A DNA stretch of 64,000 nt from Roseovarius albus (GCF_900172335.1 NZ_FWFX01000012.1:1-64000), one strand, 5' to 3'. Shown: positions 7,543 through 17,758, counted from the stretch's first letter. Numbers and translations: made by a program. Notes: generated by a model from the sequence alone, not told the origin.

Positions 7543-8898
7543 TCAGTTCAAATTTTCATTCAGCGTCTGTAGCGCTGATATGGCGGCCAATCGTTGGGCC
7601 ACATCCCCGGACCAATCCGTCAGAATGACCAGTGCCGGTTCCGGCAAGGCCTGTAATTCCGACAAGACGTCATGAAGACGCTCTTCGCGCAAGGCCGCTT
7701 CGGCCCGGGAAAGCACCGCATCGGCACTGTCACCTTCTTGCGGTTCAAGCGAGCGAGCGCCAAGCGCACTGCGCAACAGTGCCCCAACACCCTTGCTTCC
7801 GTTGTCTTCCCCGGCTGTGCTTCGCGCTATCCGTAACGCCTCGCGGGCCAACTCAGGAAAACTTTCCTGTAATTCAGCCAGAGATTTCACGCCATCGCCT
7901 GAAAACTGCGACAGATCCTTAGGAACGGCCACGCCCGCGGCTGAAAGCTCCGATACAGGGGTTGAAAACGCCGCCCCCGTATCCATGGCAATTTGGATCT
8001 GGCCAAGCGCCGCACGTTGCGCCGCAAGTTTGGCCTCGGCTTCCATACCCTGCGCCTGCCCGAGCATCGCCTCGATTTCAGTGCGTTGTTGAGTCATCTG
8101 GTCCTGAAGGGCCATGAGAGCATCGGCATCTGCACCGCTTCCGCTTGCCAAAGACGCCAGACCTTCGAGATTGGTTTCAACCTGCTCCAAGCGCTTGACC
8201 AAGCCGGACACCGAAGCCCCAAGCTCGTCATGAGCGGTCTGCAAGCCCGACAAGTCAGGCATTACCGTATCAGCACCCTTTTTCTGCAAGGCGTCAATCG
8301 CTTCCGAATGTTTCGCGATCAAGGCCTCAAGCTGCGGCACCCGATCATCAGCAACCTGATCAGAACGCCCCCAATCCGGAAACAGATACAATGACGCTGC
8401 AAATCCGATACCTGCGGCGATCACGCCTCCGAACACGGCGGGAAAGAACCCACTCTTGCGCGGCTCGTTTTCTGGCGGCTCTCCTACAGATACGGGCTCT
8501 GGTGCGGATGCTTCGGAAAGAACGGGCTCCAATGCCTCTGATTCCTCCAAAGCAATGGAATCTTCGGTGGTGACTTCTGTATCGACACCTTCGAAGGCTT
8601 CGTCTCCACCATTGGTTTCCACGTCTGCTTCATTTACGTCAGATGTTTCGCTTTCAGTATCAACATCTTTCGGCTGATCCTCGGGCACCTCACCTGTCGG
8701 TGTTTCCTCTGGCTGATCTTTCGGCTCAGAGATCTTTTCTACAGCATCCTCAGAGGCCTGCACTTCTGTTTCTTGGCTCTGATCGGTTGAATTATCCGTG
8801 GTTTCCTGCTTTGCAGATGCTTCGACATCCGCCTCTTCAGGCTTGGCAGTTGCCTTTTTGGGTTTCGCTGCCTTGCGAGATTTCGGAGTTTTAGCCAC
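7543..8898 (-). CDS. Mitofilin/Mic60-like membrane protein (COG4223)
   Basis: 451 residues starting with GTG at 8898 after AAGGTGA. Layout matches alphaproteobacterial Mic60: Lys/Ala-rich start, long acidic disordered stretch (about residues 20-145), one membrane helix (about 151-173, FFPAVFGGVIAAGIGFAASL), a coiled coil (about 185-290) and a helical C-terminal mitofilin-type domain. Mic60 homologues bend the inner membrane and tie it to the outer membrane; in phototrophs they shape intracytoplasmic membranes. It lies between hemD and the hemY-like gene, the position of hemX in enterobacteria. Confidence 0.85.
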   Translation of the reverse strand: MAKTPKSRKAAKPKKATAKPEEADVEASAKQETTDNSTDQSQETEVQASEDAVEKISEPKDQPEETPTGEVPEDQPKDVDTESETSDVNEADVETNGGDEAFEGVDTEVTTEDSIALEESEALEPVLSEASAPEPVSVGEPPENEPRKSGFFPAVFGGVIAAGIGFAASLYLFPDWGRSDQVADDRVPQLEALIAKHSEAIDALQKKGADTVMPDLSGLQTAHDELGASVSGLVKRLEQVETNLEGLASLASGSGADADALMALQDQMTQQRTEIEAMLGQAQGMEAEAKLAAQRAALGQIQIAMDTGAAFSTPVSELSAAGVAVPKDLSQFSGDGVKSLAELQESFPELAREALRIARSTAGEDNGSKGVGALLRSALGARSLEPQEGDSADAVLSRAEAALREERLHDVLSELQALPEPALVILTDWSGDVAQRLAAISALQTLNENLN

Positions 8899-8958
8899 GT
8901 TAAATCACCTTTTCGAATCTTGAGCCGCGGTCGGCGTCAATTGACCTTACTTTGCGGA

Positions 8959-9678
8959 TTACAGACCCTCAAGTCGCTTAACGTCCCTGATTTGTTTGGC
9001 AACTTCATCCAAAACCGCTTGCAGATTAGGTTTCAGGGCTGTTCGCAGTTGAGCAGAGTATGCTTCTGGCACGGTCGCGGCAACCTTATTACTGATCGCC
9101 ACGGGATAGATCTGTGCCGCTGGATTCGCTTGATCAAATAGCAACCTGGAACTGCGCGCCGACATCAGCGGAACAATCACCGGGTTGGCACTCTGGAGCA
9201 AATCTTTGGCCTCAGACGTCAGCCGCTTTGCATGCTGACGATAAACAATTGCACTTTGAACCGTGATACCAGACTGGTCGAGCTTGGCAGCAATATCCTC
9301 CGACACATGTTCACCGCGAAGATACAACGCAGGCAATTGGGGCCTCGCTGCAAGCAGGACTTTAACCAGTTCAGCCGCATCACCCTTGCAATCGACTGGA
9401 TCGAGCCCGATCGCTCGCGCTGCCGTGGCCGTTGTGGAGCCGACTGCGTAACAGGCGAATGCCCGATCATCTGTTAGCGCGGCAAACGCCTGCACCGCGA
9501 CATGCGAAGTGAAGACCAAGGTGTTTATCGATACCCATTTCACCTGAGGCGAGAGAAACTCCATTCGCATTGCTGGGGCCCGTAAAATGCGAAGATCTGC
9601 GCCAAAACGCGCGATCAGCTCTTGTTCAAACCTGATGGCCGCCTCTTCAGGACGTATAATCAGAATTGTCGGTAGCAT
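8959..9678 (-). CDS. hemD: Uroporphyrinogen-III synthase
   Basis: 239 residues from the ATG at 9678, where the family N-terminus begins ([17 protein letters not shown]); an upstream in-frame start at 9759 would overlap the divergent tsaD. HemD closes hydroxymethylbilane into uroporphyrinogen III, the common precursor of haem, sirohaem, cobalamin and chlorophyll. Recognisable parts are the [12 protein letters not shown] region, the LYLRGEH strand and the C-terminal [10 protein letters not shown]. hemC is not adjacent. First gene of the operon with the Mic60-like and hemY-like genes. Confidence 0.9.
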   Translation of the reverse strand: MLPTILIIRPEEAAIRFEQELIARFGADLRILRAPAMRMEFLSPQVKWVSINTLVFTSHVAVQAFAALTDDRAFACYAVGSTTATAARAIGLDPVDCKGDAAELVKVLLAARPQLPALYLRGEHVSEDIAAKLDQSGITVQSAIVYRQHAKRLTSEAKDLLQSANPVIVPLMSARSSRLLFDQANPAAQIYPVAISNKVAATVPEAYSAQLRTALKPNLQAVLDEVAKQIRDVKRLEGL

Positions 9679-9751
9679 TCGTTTAAACCAGAGTTGTTTG
9701 CGCCTGTCCCCGGTGTTACCTGTCCTGAAAGGCTCACGCAACGGACAGAGT

Positions 9752-10849
9752 ATGAACAACGACTTAACAGTGCTTGGATTGGAAAGCAGTTGTGATGATA
9801 CTGCCGCTGCAGTCGTGCGTGTTTCCGATGGGCAGCCCCCCCAAATCTTGTCATCTGTCGTGTTCGGGCAAAATGATTTGCACGCCGACTTTGGCGGTGT
9901 GGTGCCGGAAATCGCAGCGCGCGCGCATGCTGAAAAGCTTGATTACTGCGTTAGGGACGCATTGCAAGCATCAGGTACCGCATTGAGCGACATCGACCTG
10001 ATCGCTGTCACCGCAGGACCCGGCCTGATTGGTGGAGTTCTCTCTGGTGTGATGTGCGCCAAGGGGATTGCAGCGGGTGCAGATCTGCCTTTGATCGGTG
10101 TGAACCACCTTGCTGGGCACGCCCTAACCCCTCGTTTGACAGACCAGCTGACGTACCCCTACCTGATGCTGCTGGTCTCAGGTGGGCATTGTCAGTTTCT
10201 CATCGTCCATAGCCCCACGGGGTTTACACGCGTTGGAGGCACCATTGATGACGCCCCGGGCGAGGCTTTTGATAAAACCGCACGGCTTCTTGGCTTGTCG
10301 CAACCCGGTGGCCCAAGTGTGGAGGTGCGCGCCAAGCTGGGGGATCCAAAGCGGTTCCGCTTCCCACGGCCCTTGCTGGATCGCGATGACTGCGACCTGT
10401 CCTTCTCGGGCTTGAAAACCGCACTTCTGCGTACCCGCGATACGATCATTACAGAGCAAGGCGGGCTTAGGCAGCAAGATGTAAATGACTTGTGCGCCGG
10501 GTTTCAAGCCGCGGTGACCGACACCTTGGCAGCCAAAACGCGCCGCGCCCTTAGGAAATATCTACAGAAGGCTCCCCAATCCCCTGCGATTGCGGTGGCG
10601 GGAGGCGTTGCGGCCAATCAGGCGATCCGATCTGCTCTCGAAACAGCCGCCGCCGAGCATGACACGGCTTTCGTCGCGCCTCCTCTGGCGCTTTGTACCG
10701 ACAACGCGGCCATGATCGCCTATGCCGGGGCAGAGGTGTTCAGCGCCGGAGAACGCAGCGACATGACACTTGCCGCGCGTCCCCGTTGGCCCTTGGATCA
10801 AACCAGCCCCTCAATGTTGGGCAGCGGCAAAAAAGGGGCCAAAGCATGA
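9752..10849 (+). CDS. tsaD: tRNA N6-adenosine threonylcarbamoyltransferase
   Basis: 365 residues from the ATG at 9752, where the invariant N-terminal [10 protein letters not shown] begins. TsaD transfers threonylcarbamoyl from TC-AMP to A37 of ANN-decoding tRNAs, with TsaB and TsaE. The metal-binding HLAGHA motif, LVSGGHCQ and the C-terminal [10 protein letters not shown] and CTDNAAMIA motifs are all present. It overlaps gpsA by four bases (ATGA), starting the tsaD-gpsA-yciI-EVE operon divergent from hemD. Confidence 0.97.
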   Translation: MNNDLTVLGLESSCDDTAAAVVRVSDGQPPQILSSVVFGQNDLHADFGGVVPEIAARAHAEKLDYCVRDALQASGTALSDIDLIAVTAGPGLIGGVLSGVMCAKGIAAGADLPLIGVNHLAGHALTPRLTDQLTYPYLMLLVSGGHCQFLIVHSPTGFTRVGGTIDDAPGEAFDKTARLLGLSQPGGPSVEVRAKLGDPKRFRFPRPLLDRDDCDLSFSGLKTALLRTRDTIITEQGGLRQQDVNDLCAGFQAAVTDTLAAKTRRALRKYLQKAPQSPAIAVAGGVAANQAIRSALETAAAEHDTAFVAPPLALCTDNAAMIAYAGAEVFSAGERSDMTLAARPRWPLDQTSPSMLGSGKKGAKA

Positions 10850-11805
10850 TTTGTGTGATGGGGGCTGGGGCATTCGGGACTGCGCTGGCGATTTCTCTGG
10901 CCCACAATGGCGAGGTTTCCCTCTGGGCGCGGGACGCTAGACATGCGCAAGAAATGGATCAGCATCGCGAAAACCGCAAACGCCTGCCCGGGATTATGCT
11001 GCCGGATCGAATTAGTATCCATTCTGATCCGAGTTCACTGCCTGAGGACAGCACGATTTTGCTCTCGATCCCAACACAAAAACTACGGGCTGCCTTAACG
11101 GAACACGCTAAGACACTTTCAAGAGCTACGCTTGTGGCCTGCTGCAAAGGCATCGAACTTTCCACGGGTAAGGGCCCCGTGCAAATCATCAACGAAATCC
11201 TTCCAAACGCGAAAACCGCGATTCTGACGGGCCCATCCTTCGCCGATGACATCGCCCGTGACTTGCCAACGGCGCTAACCTTGGCCTGCGAAGACGAGGC
11301 TGTAGGCAAAACGCTTCAAAACAACCTGACGACCCCGAACCTCAGACTTTACCGAACCACGGATGTGACCGGCGCTGAACTGGGTGGTGCACTGAAAAAC
11401 GTTATAGCAATTGGCTGTGGCACCGTCATAGGAGCGGGGCTGGGCGAAAGCGCACGCGCGGCACTGATGACCCGTGGCTTTGCCGAGATGAGCCGTATGG
11501 CCGTTTCTCTCGGTGCGAACGTAGAAACATTGGCTGGTCTGTCTGGCTTTGGCGATCTGGTATTGACCTGCGGCTCCGATCAGTCGCGCAATTTTCGCTA
11601 TGGCCGCAGCATCGGACGCGATGAGACGTTCGACAGCGCTGTCACAGTCGAAGGTGCTGCCACGGCAAAAGCGGTGCGTGATATTGCCCACGAAAAGTCA
11701 CTCGAAATGCCGATCACAGAAGTGATCGCCGCTTTGATCGATCAGGAATTGCGCGTTGATCAGGCCATGGATATGTTACTCTCAAGACCACTGAAGGAAG
11801 AATAA
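10846..11805 (+). CDS. gpsA: NAD(P)-dependent glycerol-3-phosphate dehydrogenase
   Basis: 319 residues. Start at 10846 is fixed by the Rossmann motif directly after it ([18 protein letters not shown], GxGxxG). GpsA reduces dihydroxyacetone phosphate to sn-glycerol-3-phosphate for phospholipid synthesis. Other family blocks: [25 protein letters not shown] with the catalytic Lys, and [11 protein letters not shown]. The tsaD-gpsA order is usual in alphaproteobacteria. Coupled to both neighbours by overlapping start and stop codons. Confidence 0.97.
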   Translation: MICVMGAGAFGTALAISLAHNGEVSLWARDARHAQEMDQHRENRKRLPGIMLPDRISIHSDPSSLPEDSTILLSIPTQKLRAALTEHAKTLSRATLVACCKGIELSTGKGPVQIINEILPNAKTAILTGPSFADDIARDLPTALTLACEDEAVGKTLQNNLTTPNLRLYRTTDVTGAELGGALKNVIAIGCGTVIGAGLGESARAALMTRGFAEMSRMAVSLGANVETLAGLSGFGDLVLTCGSDQSRNFRYGRSIGRDETFDSAVTVEGAATAKAVRDIAHEKSLEMPITEVIAALIDQELRVDQAMDMLLSRPLKEE

Positions 11806-12074
11806 TGCTAATTGCTCTGATGGCCCAAGACAAACCAGGTGCCCTGCAAACCCGTCTCGATAACCGTGATAAGCATGTTGCCTATCTCAAGGAAACCGGT
11901 GTCGTTAGTCAGGCAGGTCCGTTGCTGGACAACAACGAACAAATGATCGGCTCGCTGGTCATTCTGGATGTTGACGATATGGCCGCAGCCCAAGCCTGGG
12001 CCGCCAATGACCCCTATGCCAAGGCGGACCTGTTTGCCGAGGTCAAACTGGTCCCTTGGAAAAAGGTGATCTGA
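11805..12074 (+). CDS. YciI family protein
   Basis: 89 residues, a complete ferredoxin-like YciI domain. It has the conserved His/Asp pattern (RDKHVAYL; later ANDPYAKADLF with the NDPY/AxADLF motif). YciI proteins are small putative hydrolase or dehydrochlorinase-like enzymes of largely unknown role. The ATG shares one base with the gpsA stop (TAATG), so translation is coupled. The gpsA-yciI-EVE order recurs in Rhodobacterales, to my knowledge. Confidence 0.88.
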   Translation: MLIALMAQDKPGALQTRLDNRDKHVAYLKETGVVSQAGPLLDNNEQMIGSLVILDVDDMAAAQAWAANDPYAKADLFAEVKLVPWKKVI

Positions 12075-12076
12075 TC

Positions 12077-12496
12077 ATGCGCTACTGGCTGTTCAAATCC
12101 GAACCCTCAACCTGGAGCTGGGATGATCAGGTCGCCAAGGGCGATGAGGGCGAAGAGTGGGACGGCGTACGCAATTATCAGGCACGCAACTTCATGCGCG
12201 AAATGAAGGTTGGCGATCGCGGATTTTTCTACCACAGCCAAAAGGAAAAGGCTGTGGTGGGCATCGTCGAAGTAATCAACGAGGCCCACTCTGACAGCAC
12301 CACGGATGATGAACGCTGGGAATGCGTCGACATCAAAGCCGTTGGCCCGTTACAAACACCGATTACGCTGGCAATGATCAAGGCCGACCCAAGGCTGGCC
12401 GAGATGGCGCTGGTGCGCACATCGCGGCTATCCGTACAACCAGTCACGGCTGATGAATGGGCCATTGTCTGTGATATGGCTGGTTCCGCGCCTTAG
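12077..12496 (+). CDS. EVE domain-containing protein
   Basis: 139 residues from the ATG at 12077, three bases after the yciI stop. The N-terminus RYWLFKSEPSTWSWDD and the WDGVRNYQARNFM and GDRGFFYHS blocks define a stand-alone EVE domain, a PUA-like fold. EVE domains bind modified bases in DNA or RNA. The aromatic cage residues around SEPSTWSW and YHS are present. Last gene of the tsaD operon, converging with the ABC exporter gene. Confidence 0.93.
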   Translation: MRYWLFKSEPSTWSWDDQVAKGDEGEEWDGVRNYQARNFMREMKVGDRGFFYHSQKEKAVVGIVEVINEAHSDSTTDDERWECVDIKAVGPLQTPITLAMIKADPRLAEMALVRTSRLSVQPVTADEWAIVCDMAGSAP

Positions 12497-12501
12497 ACGC
12501 C

Positions 12502-14292
12502 TCAGCCTTTCTTGCCGTTGTACCCGCTACGCTGCGCATTATAGAGCTGCGCATAGAGGCCATTTACCTCCAACAACTCGTCATGTGTGCCCTGTTCGAA
12601 CAGCCCACCCGATTCCATGACATAGATCTGATCGGCATCCGCGATTGACGAAAGCCTGTGTGCAACAACGATTGTGGTGCGCCCATTGGTCAACCGGGTT
12701 AGCGCGGTTTTGATCCGTGCCTCGGTGGCCTGGTCAAGCGCGCTTGTCGCCTCATCAAGCAGCAGAATCGGCGCGTCACTTAAAAATGCCCTGGCAATCG
12801 CAATCCGTTGCTTTTGCCCACCCGACAACTGTGCGCCCTTTGGGCCAACCGCAGTATCGCCTCGTTTACGCATCAGATCAGCAATCTCGGCATTTTCGGC
12901 AGCTTGCCAGATCTGCTCATCCGTTGCTTCCCGGTTCACGTATTTGATGTTTTCCCAGATAGATTTGTTGAAAATCACGATATCTTGGGCAACGACGGAA
13001 AACGCAGAACGGAGGGACTTAATTTTTAGCTCGTCGACTTTTCCCCCACCGACTGTAATTTCACCACCCTTCACATCGTACAACCTCGTCAGTAACGACA
13101 GAACTGTTGTTTTGCCTGACCCAGTCGCTCCAACAATGGCGGATACCTTTCCACCCTCGAAATTCATGTTTAGTCCGTTGAACAATGGCTGTTCTGGATC
13201 GTACGAAAACACGACATCCTTCAAAGTAATGTCACCACTGGTATCGAACTCGGTACCTGCATTAGGTGCGTCTTTGATGGAACTGTCCTCAGAGTACAAG
13301 CTGCGCACACGGTCCAATGTCACCAGATTGGACTGCATGGAGCTGAAATACTGCCCCAACAATCGCGCAGGATCGAATACCATAACCAAACCCAGCAGGA
13401 ACGTGATTATGCCTGCGCTATCCACGTCATAATTAGGGCTCAGCACCATATAGCCGCCGCCGCCGATAACCATCACATAGACGACCGCCGAACTCAGGTC
13501 GATGGATGGCGAGACGAGTGCCTGAATGCGTTGCATGTGAACACTTAGGCCGCGCAATCTATTGCTTCCTTCGGTGAGACGATCGATCTCTTTATCTTCT
13601 TGGGCCGAAATCTTCACCGTCCGCATTGAGCTGATCGTTTCTTCGATATTGCTCATGTTTTCAATTGCGGCGAGTTCCACCTCGTTTTGCGCTTTTCTGA
13701 CCCGAGCAGAAACATGGTTCATGATCCACATAATGAACGGCAAAACAACCAAAGCAGATGAGAACAAAATCCAATTTTTATAAATGAGATAGCCGGAAAC
13801 AATGAGCACTGTGACTAAGTCACGAACGGCATTTGCGGTACTTATGCCAACGAAAAAGCCTAGTTTTTGCGACTGACCGCCAAGTTTATGAATGATTTCC
13901 CCTGATTTGGTCCGCTCAAAATAAGCTAGATCAAGAATCATCAGGTGCTTGATCAAGTCTGAGCGCATTCTGAACACGACATCGCTACTCATCCTGACGG
14001 CTACCAGCGGCACCAAGTAAGACATCGCGCCACGTACGACGAACAGGAAGAACACGAAAAAGCTGATCATGATCAAATCACGGACGGTTCCGGATTCGAA
14101 AATCACCCGAAGGCCGCTTTCCGTTTTGGCCAGAAATTGCTGATAAACAAGCCCCTGAACGATGATCATCAACAAAACCAAAAGCATCATACCGACTTTG
14201 TGCTTTAGGTATCCATGCCAAAACCAGTGAAGGTTATCTTTGTCTTTCGCTGAAAAGAACGGTTCTCTTTTTTTATTTGACGTCTTTGCCAT
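12502..14292 (-). CDS. ABC transporter, fused permease and ATPase (MsbA-like exporter)
   Basis: 596 residues: an N-terminal six-helix ABC exporter membrane domain (about 20-320) and a C-terminal ATPase. The ATPase shows Walker A GATGSGKTT, signature LSGGQKQRIAIARA, Walker B ILLLDEATSALD and the switch VAHRLSS. Half-transporters of this type work as homodimers, exporting lipids, glycans or peptides. It stands alone, so no partner points to a substrate. Confidence 0.92.
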   Translation of the reverse strand: MAKTSNKKREPFFSAKDKDNLHWFWHGYLKHKVGMMLLVLLMIIVQGLVYQQFLAKTESGLRVIFESGTVRDLIMISFFVFFLFVVRGAMSYLVPLVAVRMSSDVVFRMRSDLIKHLMILDLAYFERTKSGEIIHKLGGQSQKLGFFVGISTANAVRDLVTVLIVSGYLIYKNWILFSSALVVLPFIMWIMNHVSARVRKAQNEVELAAIENMSNIEETISSMRTVKISAQEDKEIDRLTEGSNRLRGLSVHMQRIQALVSPSIDLSSAVVYVMVIGGGGYMVLSPNYDVDSAGIITFLLGLVMVFDPARLLGQYFSSMQSNLVTLDRVRSLYSEDSSIKDAPNAGTEFDTSGDITLKDVVFSYDPEQPLFNGLNMNFEGGKVSAIVGATGSGKTTVLSLLTRLYDVKGGEITVGGGKVDELKIKSLRSAFSVVAQDIVIFNKSIWENIKYVNREATDEQIWQAAENAEIADLMRKRGDTAVGPKGAQLSGGQKQRIAIARAFLSDAPILLLDEATSALDQATEARIKTALTRLTNGRTTIVVAHRLSSIADADQIYVMESGGLFEQGTHDELLEVNGLYAQLYNAQRSGYNGKKG

Positions 14293-14382
14293 CGCGAATT
14301 TTGCCTGTCACTCATAGGTTCTGTTTGCTCTTATAGGGTTCTCGCAGAAAGGTCAGCCCCCACTTTGCCTTCGGCGAAATTC

Positions 14383-15081
14383 CTACACGCCCATATAGCT
14401 TGCCGCGATGGATGGATCACCGCGAAGCGTTTCGGCTGACAAGGTTTCACCATTTCGGCCATTCTCAATAAACGCCACGCGGTCAGCAACCGGCAGCACC
14501 GCATCAAGGCGTTGCTCAATCAACAAAACGGCAATGCCATCTGCCCGCATTTTGAGAATAACTTGCCGGATTGCTTCGATCATCGATGGTTGCAATCCTT
14601 CCGTTGGCTCATCCAAAAGCAATACCTTGGGACGCAAACATAAGGCCCGCGCGGTAGCCAACATTTGTTGCTCTCCGCCTGAAAGCGTTTGGGCGGGTTG
14701 CTGCAATCGTTCGCGCAATCGAGGGAACAGGTCGAGTACTTCCTCTAACGTATCTGCGCCACTGTTGCGCGCCCTCAGACCAACCTCAAGATTCTGCGCG
14801 ACACTCAGGCCCGTGAACAAACGTCGCCCCTGTGGGACATATCCGATTCCAGCGCGCGGGATCTCATAGGCAGGCATGTTGCTGATCACCTGACCATCTA
14901 GCGTGATTTCGCCAGACATCAGTGGTAAAAGCCCCATGATGGTTTTCATCGTTGTGGTTTTCCCCGCGCCGTTTCGTCCCAGCAAACAGAGAATTTCACC
15001 CGCGCGTACTTCCAAAGACAGATCACGCAGCACCTGCGCTTGATCGTAGCCAGCATTTACGCCTCGCAACTCAAGCATCAT
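14383..15081 (-). CDS. livF: Branched-chain amino acid-type ABC transporter ATPase, LivF subunit
   Basis: 233 residues from ATG at 15081 (a second ATG follows at 15078; both sit inside the end of livG). Walker A GRNGAGKTT, signature LSGGEQQMLATARAL and Walker B VLLLDEPTEGL are intact, and IGYVPQGRRLFTGLSV is the LivF Q-loop. With LivG it powers the LivHM channel. Last of four tightly overlapping genes of a HAAT importer; substrate could be amino acids, amides or other small organics. Confidence 0.93.
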   Translation of the reverse strand: MMLELRGVNAGYDQAQVLRDLSLEVRAGEILCLLGRNGAGKTTTMKTIMGLLPLMSGEITLDGQVISNMPAYEIPRAGIGYVPQGRRLFTGLSVAQNLEVGLRARNSGADTLEEVLDLFPRLRERLQQPAQTLSGGEQQMLATARALCLRPKVLLLDEPTEGLQPSMIEAIRQVILKMRADGIAVLLIEQRLDAVLPVADRVAFIENGRNGETLSAETLRGDPSIAASYMGV

Positions 15082-15784
15082 CACGTCCCAAATAGGCCGT
15101 CTGTACCGCAAAGTTATTCTGAATTTCTTCTGGGGTACCTTCTGCCAGCATACGGCCCCCATCCAGTACGCTAATTTTGTTGGCGGTTGCCATCACAACC
15201 TTCATATTATGCTCGATCAACAGGATCGTTGCCTGATCAGCCAAATCGCGGATGAGTTCTTTGAACGCCTCAATCTCCCCATCTGACAACCCTTGTGTCG
15301 GTTCGTCCAAAATCAGCAATCGAGGATTTTGTGCCAGCCCCATCCCGATTTCAAGCAACCGTTTATGGCCATAGGCAAGATCCCCGGCGGTTTGGTCAGC
15401 ACGGCCCAACAAACCAACTTTGTCTATCGTTGCCTCAACCACTTCAGTAACTTGCGCACCTTTCAAAAAACGTCGTGCCGCCAGTGCAATGTTCTCGCGC
15501 GCACTCAAACCCGGAAAGATCGAGGTGATCTGAAACGTATAGGCGATTCCCCTTTGGATTCGCTCATGGGCCGGCAAAACGGTGATATCGTACCCATCAA
15601 AGGTGACGGTACCTGACGTTGGAGCTAGGCGCCCACAAATGAGGCTGACGAAGGTGGTTTTTCCCGCGCCATTCGGGCCAATCAATGCGCGTATCTGCCC
15701 AGCAGGCAGCTCAAAATCCACGCTCGAGACCGCCTCAAGCCCATCAAAACTTTTACTCAACCCTTTGGTAGACAGCAAAGTCAT
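15071..15784 (-). CDS. livG: Branched-chain amino acid-type ABC transporter ATPase, LivG subunit
   Basis: 237 residues. Walker A GPNGAGKTT, Walker B LLILDEPTQGL and the LivG-specific signature LAYGHKRLLEIGM, which replaces canonical LSGGQ as in other LivG proteins. It overlaps livM by four bases (ATGA) and livF by about 11 bases. Forms the ATPase pair with LivF at the cytoplasmic face. Confidence 0.94.
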   Translation of the reverse strand: MTLLSTKGLSKSFDGLEAVSSVDFELPAGQIRALIGPNGAGKTTFVSLICGRLAPTSGTVTFDGYDITVLPAHERIQRGIAYTFQITSIFPGLSARENIALAARRFLKGAQVTEVVEATIDKVGLLGRADQTAGDLAYGHKRLLEIGMGLAQNPRLLILDEPTQGLSDGEIEAFKELIRDLADQATILLIEHNMKVVMATANKISVLDGGRMLAEGTPEEIQNNFAVQTAYLGRDDA

Positions 15785-16713
15785 GGCAGGCCCTTCCAGA
15801 ATCGGCGACGCAATTCGCCCATCAAACCTTGCGGAGCAAAGAGCGTCAGCAGCACCAGCACCACGCCAGCAATCAACATATAGGCACTGGTGATCCCGCT
15901 GGAGAGATCAATAAGGTAGAACATGAACAAAGTACCAACAAAGGGGCCAAGGACAGTACCCGCGCCGCCAAGCAACACCCACAACAGTGGGAAGATCGAA
16001 TACTGGACCGAGGCAAAGCTGGCTCCGGCATAGCCAAACAGCAGGCCATAAGTGGCCCCAGCCGTACCGGACAACGTGCCCGATACCACCATCGCCCCCA
16101 GCTTATGTGCAAAGGTACTATAGCCCAGCATGGTCACCCGTTCTTCGTTTTCGCGAATGGCGATCAGGGTTTTGCCAAAGGGCGACCGGATCAGCCACAG
16201 GCAAACCACCAGACAGATCGAAAACAGGATCAACGCCGCAAAATAACGATTGGTCGGGTCACTTAGATCGATTCCGGCGATCATCCGGGCGCTTTGGGCA
16301 ATCACAAAGCCCTCGTCACCGCGAGTCCATTCCCCGAAATACAAGATGGTAAGGTACCCGGCCTGCGCAAACATTAACGTCACAATCATGAAGGCCACAC
16401 CGGTCGTGCGTAACGCCAGAAGGGCCAGCCCTCCGGACACCAATGCTGCCGAAACCACTCCGGCGATAAGCGCGGGAGCCGCAGGCAGGTCAAAATGCTG
16501 AATACCCAGCCCCATGCCGTACATACCCGCCGCGAAAAACAACGCATGCCCTAGGCTCAATAATCCAGTGTAGCCAAAGAGAATATTGTACCCAATGGCG
16601 TAGCTGGCGAGCACCATAATCCGCGCCAGATTTCCGTGATGGTAAGCGGGCAGGACGAATTGCAACGCAAACAACACTGCCAACAGGCCGATATGCAGCC
16701 CGACCACCTTCAT
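15781..16713 (-). CDS. livM: Branched-chain amino acid-type ABC transporter permease, LivM subunit
   Basis: 310 residues with about nine hydrophobic segments. Family blocks: ASYAIGYNILFGYTGLLSLG near residue 36 and the EAA-like loop RENEERVTMLGYSTFAHKLG at about 187-206, which docks the ATPase. It pairs with LivH. Start and stop overlap the neighbouring genes by four bases each. Confidence 0.95.
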   Translation of the reverse strand: MKVVGLHIGLLAVLFALQFVLPAYHHGNLARIMVLASYAIGYNILFGYTGLLSLGHALFFAAGMYGMGLGIQHFDLPAAPALIAGVVSAALVSGGLALLALRTTGVAFMIVTLMFAQAGYLTILYFGEWTRGDEGFVIAQSARMIAGIDLSDPTNRYFAALILFSICLVVCLWLIRSPFGKTLIAIRENEERVTMLGYSTFAHKLGAMVVSGTLSGTAGATYGLLFGYAGASFASVQYSIFPLLWVLLGGAGTVLGPFVGTLFMFYLIDLSSGITSAYMLIAGVVLVLLTLFAPQGLMGELRRRFWKGLP

Positions 16714-17636
16714 ACGCTACGGATTCCAAACAGGCCCTGCGGGCGGAACACCAGAACCAGTCCAACCAACAGCGTGGCCAAAATTTTGGCCAATGTCGGC
16801 GAGAAGAACACAGAGATGATTCCGTCACTGAGGCCAATCAATATGGCGGCAACAACTGTCCCCGGAAGACTCCCCAATCCGCCAATAATCACCACAATGA
16901 ACGACAGCAGCAACGGATCCGCCCCCATCAGATAATGCGCCTGTTGAATGGGCACGATTAAAACTGCGGCCATAGCGGCCAGCCCTGCGCCAATTCCAAA
17001 AACCAGTGCATAAATCCGCTCAACCGGAATTCCAAAAGCCAAGGCCATCTCGCGATCTGCCTGCGTGGCGCGCATCAGCAGGCCAATCTTGGTGCGGGTC
17101 ATCATCAATCGAACCGCAAGCAACAAGGCCGCCGCGGCAACGATAACGAACAGCTTGTAGGTGGTTGTCCCCAACCCCCAAGGCCAGATGAGCTTGAAAC
17201 CATCCGCACCCATCTCGAACCACGGCAAGGCGATGCGCGTGTTAAAGGGCGGTTGCACTGGGCGCGCCTCGGGGCCAAAGCTCATCAACGTCAATTGCTG
17301 AATGATGTAGAGTAATCCGATGGTGGCCACGATCGTGCGTTCGGGATCATAGTCCAATCGTTTCAGAATCGTCATATCCGCCGCGATGGCGAGGCTACCC
17401 ACCAACAAGGGTGCGATCACAAGTGCCGCCGCAAAGCCGACTGCCGGATGCCCACCCAGCATTTGCGCCACACACCAGGCAATCACCGCGCCCAGCATGA
17501 AAAACTCACCATGGGCAATGTTGACCACCCGCATCACGCCAAATACCAGCGACAATCCTACAGCCGTTAGTGCCAGCACCGATGCCGTGATCATGCCCTC
17601 AAGCGTGGCAAGTAGTATGTAAGGGCCCAGTTCCAT
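16710..17636 (-). CDS. livH: Branched-chain amino acid-type ABC transporter permease, LivH subunit
   Basis: 308 residues, about eight membrane segments. The LivH hallmark GLSLVFGVMRVVNIAHGEFF lies at about residues 28-47 and the ATPase-docking loop at about 190-207 (MRATQADREMALAFGIPV). First gene of the HAAT operon livHMGF. No periplasmic binding protein gene precedes it; the next gene upstream is an M16 peptidase after a 122-base gap that contains only a short GC-rich hairpin near 17707-17724. Confidence 0.95.
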   Translation of the reverse strand: MELGPYILLATLEGMITASVLALTAVGLSLVFGVMRVVNIAHGEFFMLGAVIAWCVAQMLGGHPAVGFAAALVIAPLLVGSLAIAADMTILKRLDYDPERTIVATIGLLYIIQQLTLMSFGPEARPVQPPFNTRIALPWFEMGADGFKLIWPWGLGTTTYKLFVIVAAAALLLAVRLMMTRTKIGLLMRATQADREMALAFGIPVERIYALVFGIGAGLAAMAAVLIVPIQQAHYLMGADPLLLSFIVVIIGGLGSLPGTVVAAILIGLSDGIISVFFSPTLAKILATLLVGLVLVFRPQGLFGIRSV

Positions 17637-17758
17637 TAGGTTTCAGCCATGCATGGTTGAAGCCGATAGGGCAAGGGGAAGGATGTAGGAAGGGGCGCAT
17701 TTTAACGCGGGATTAAACACCCCGCCGGTTCAAGCGAGGTGTTCCACATAATTCTAGG

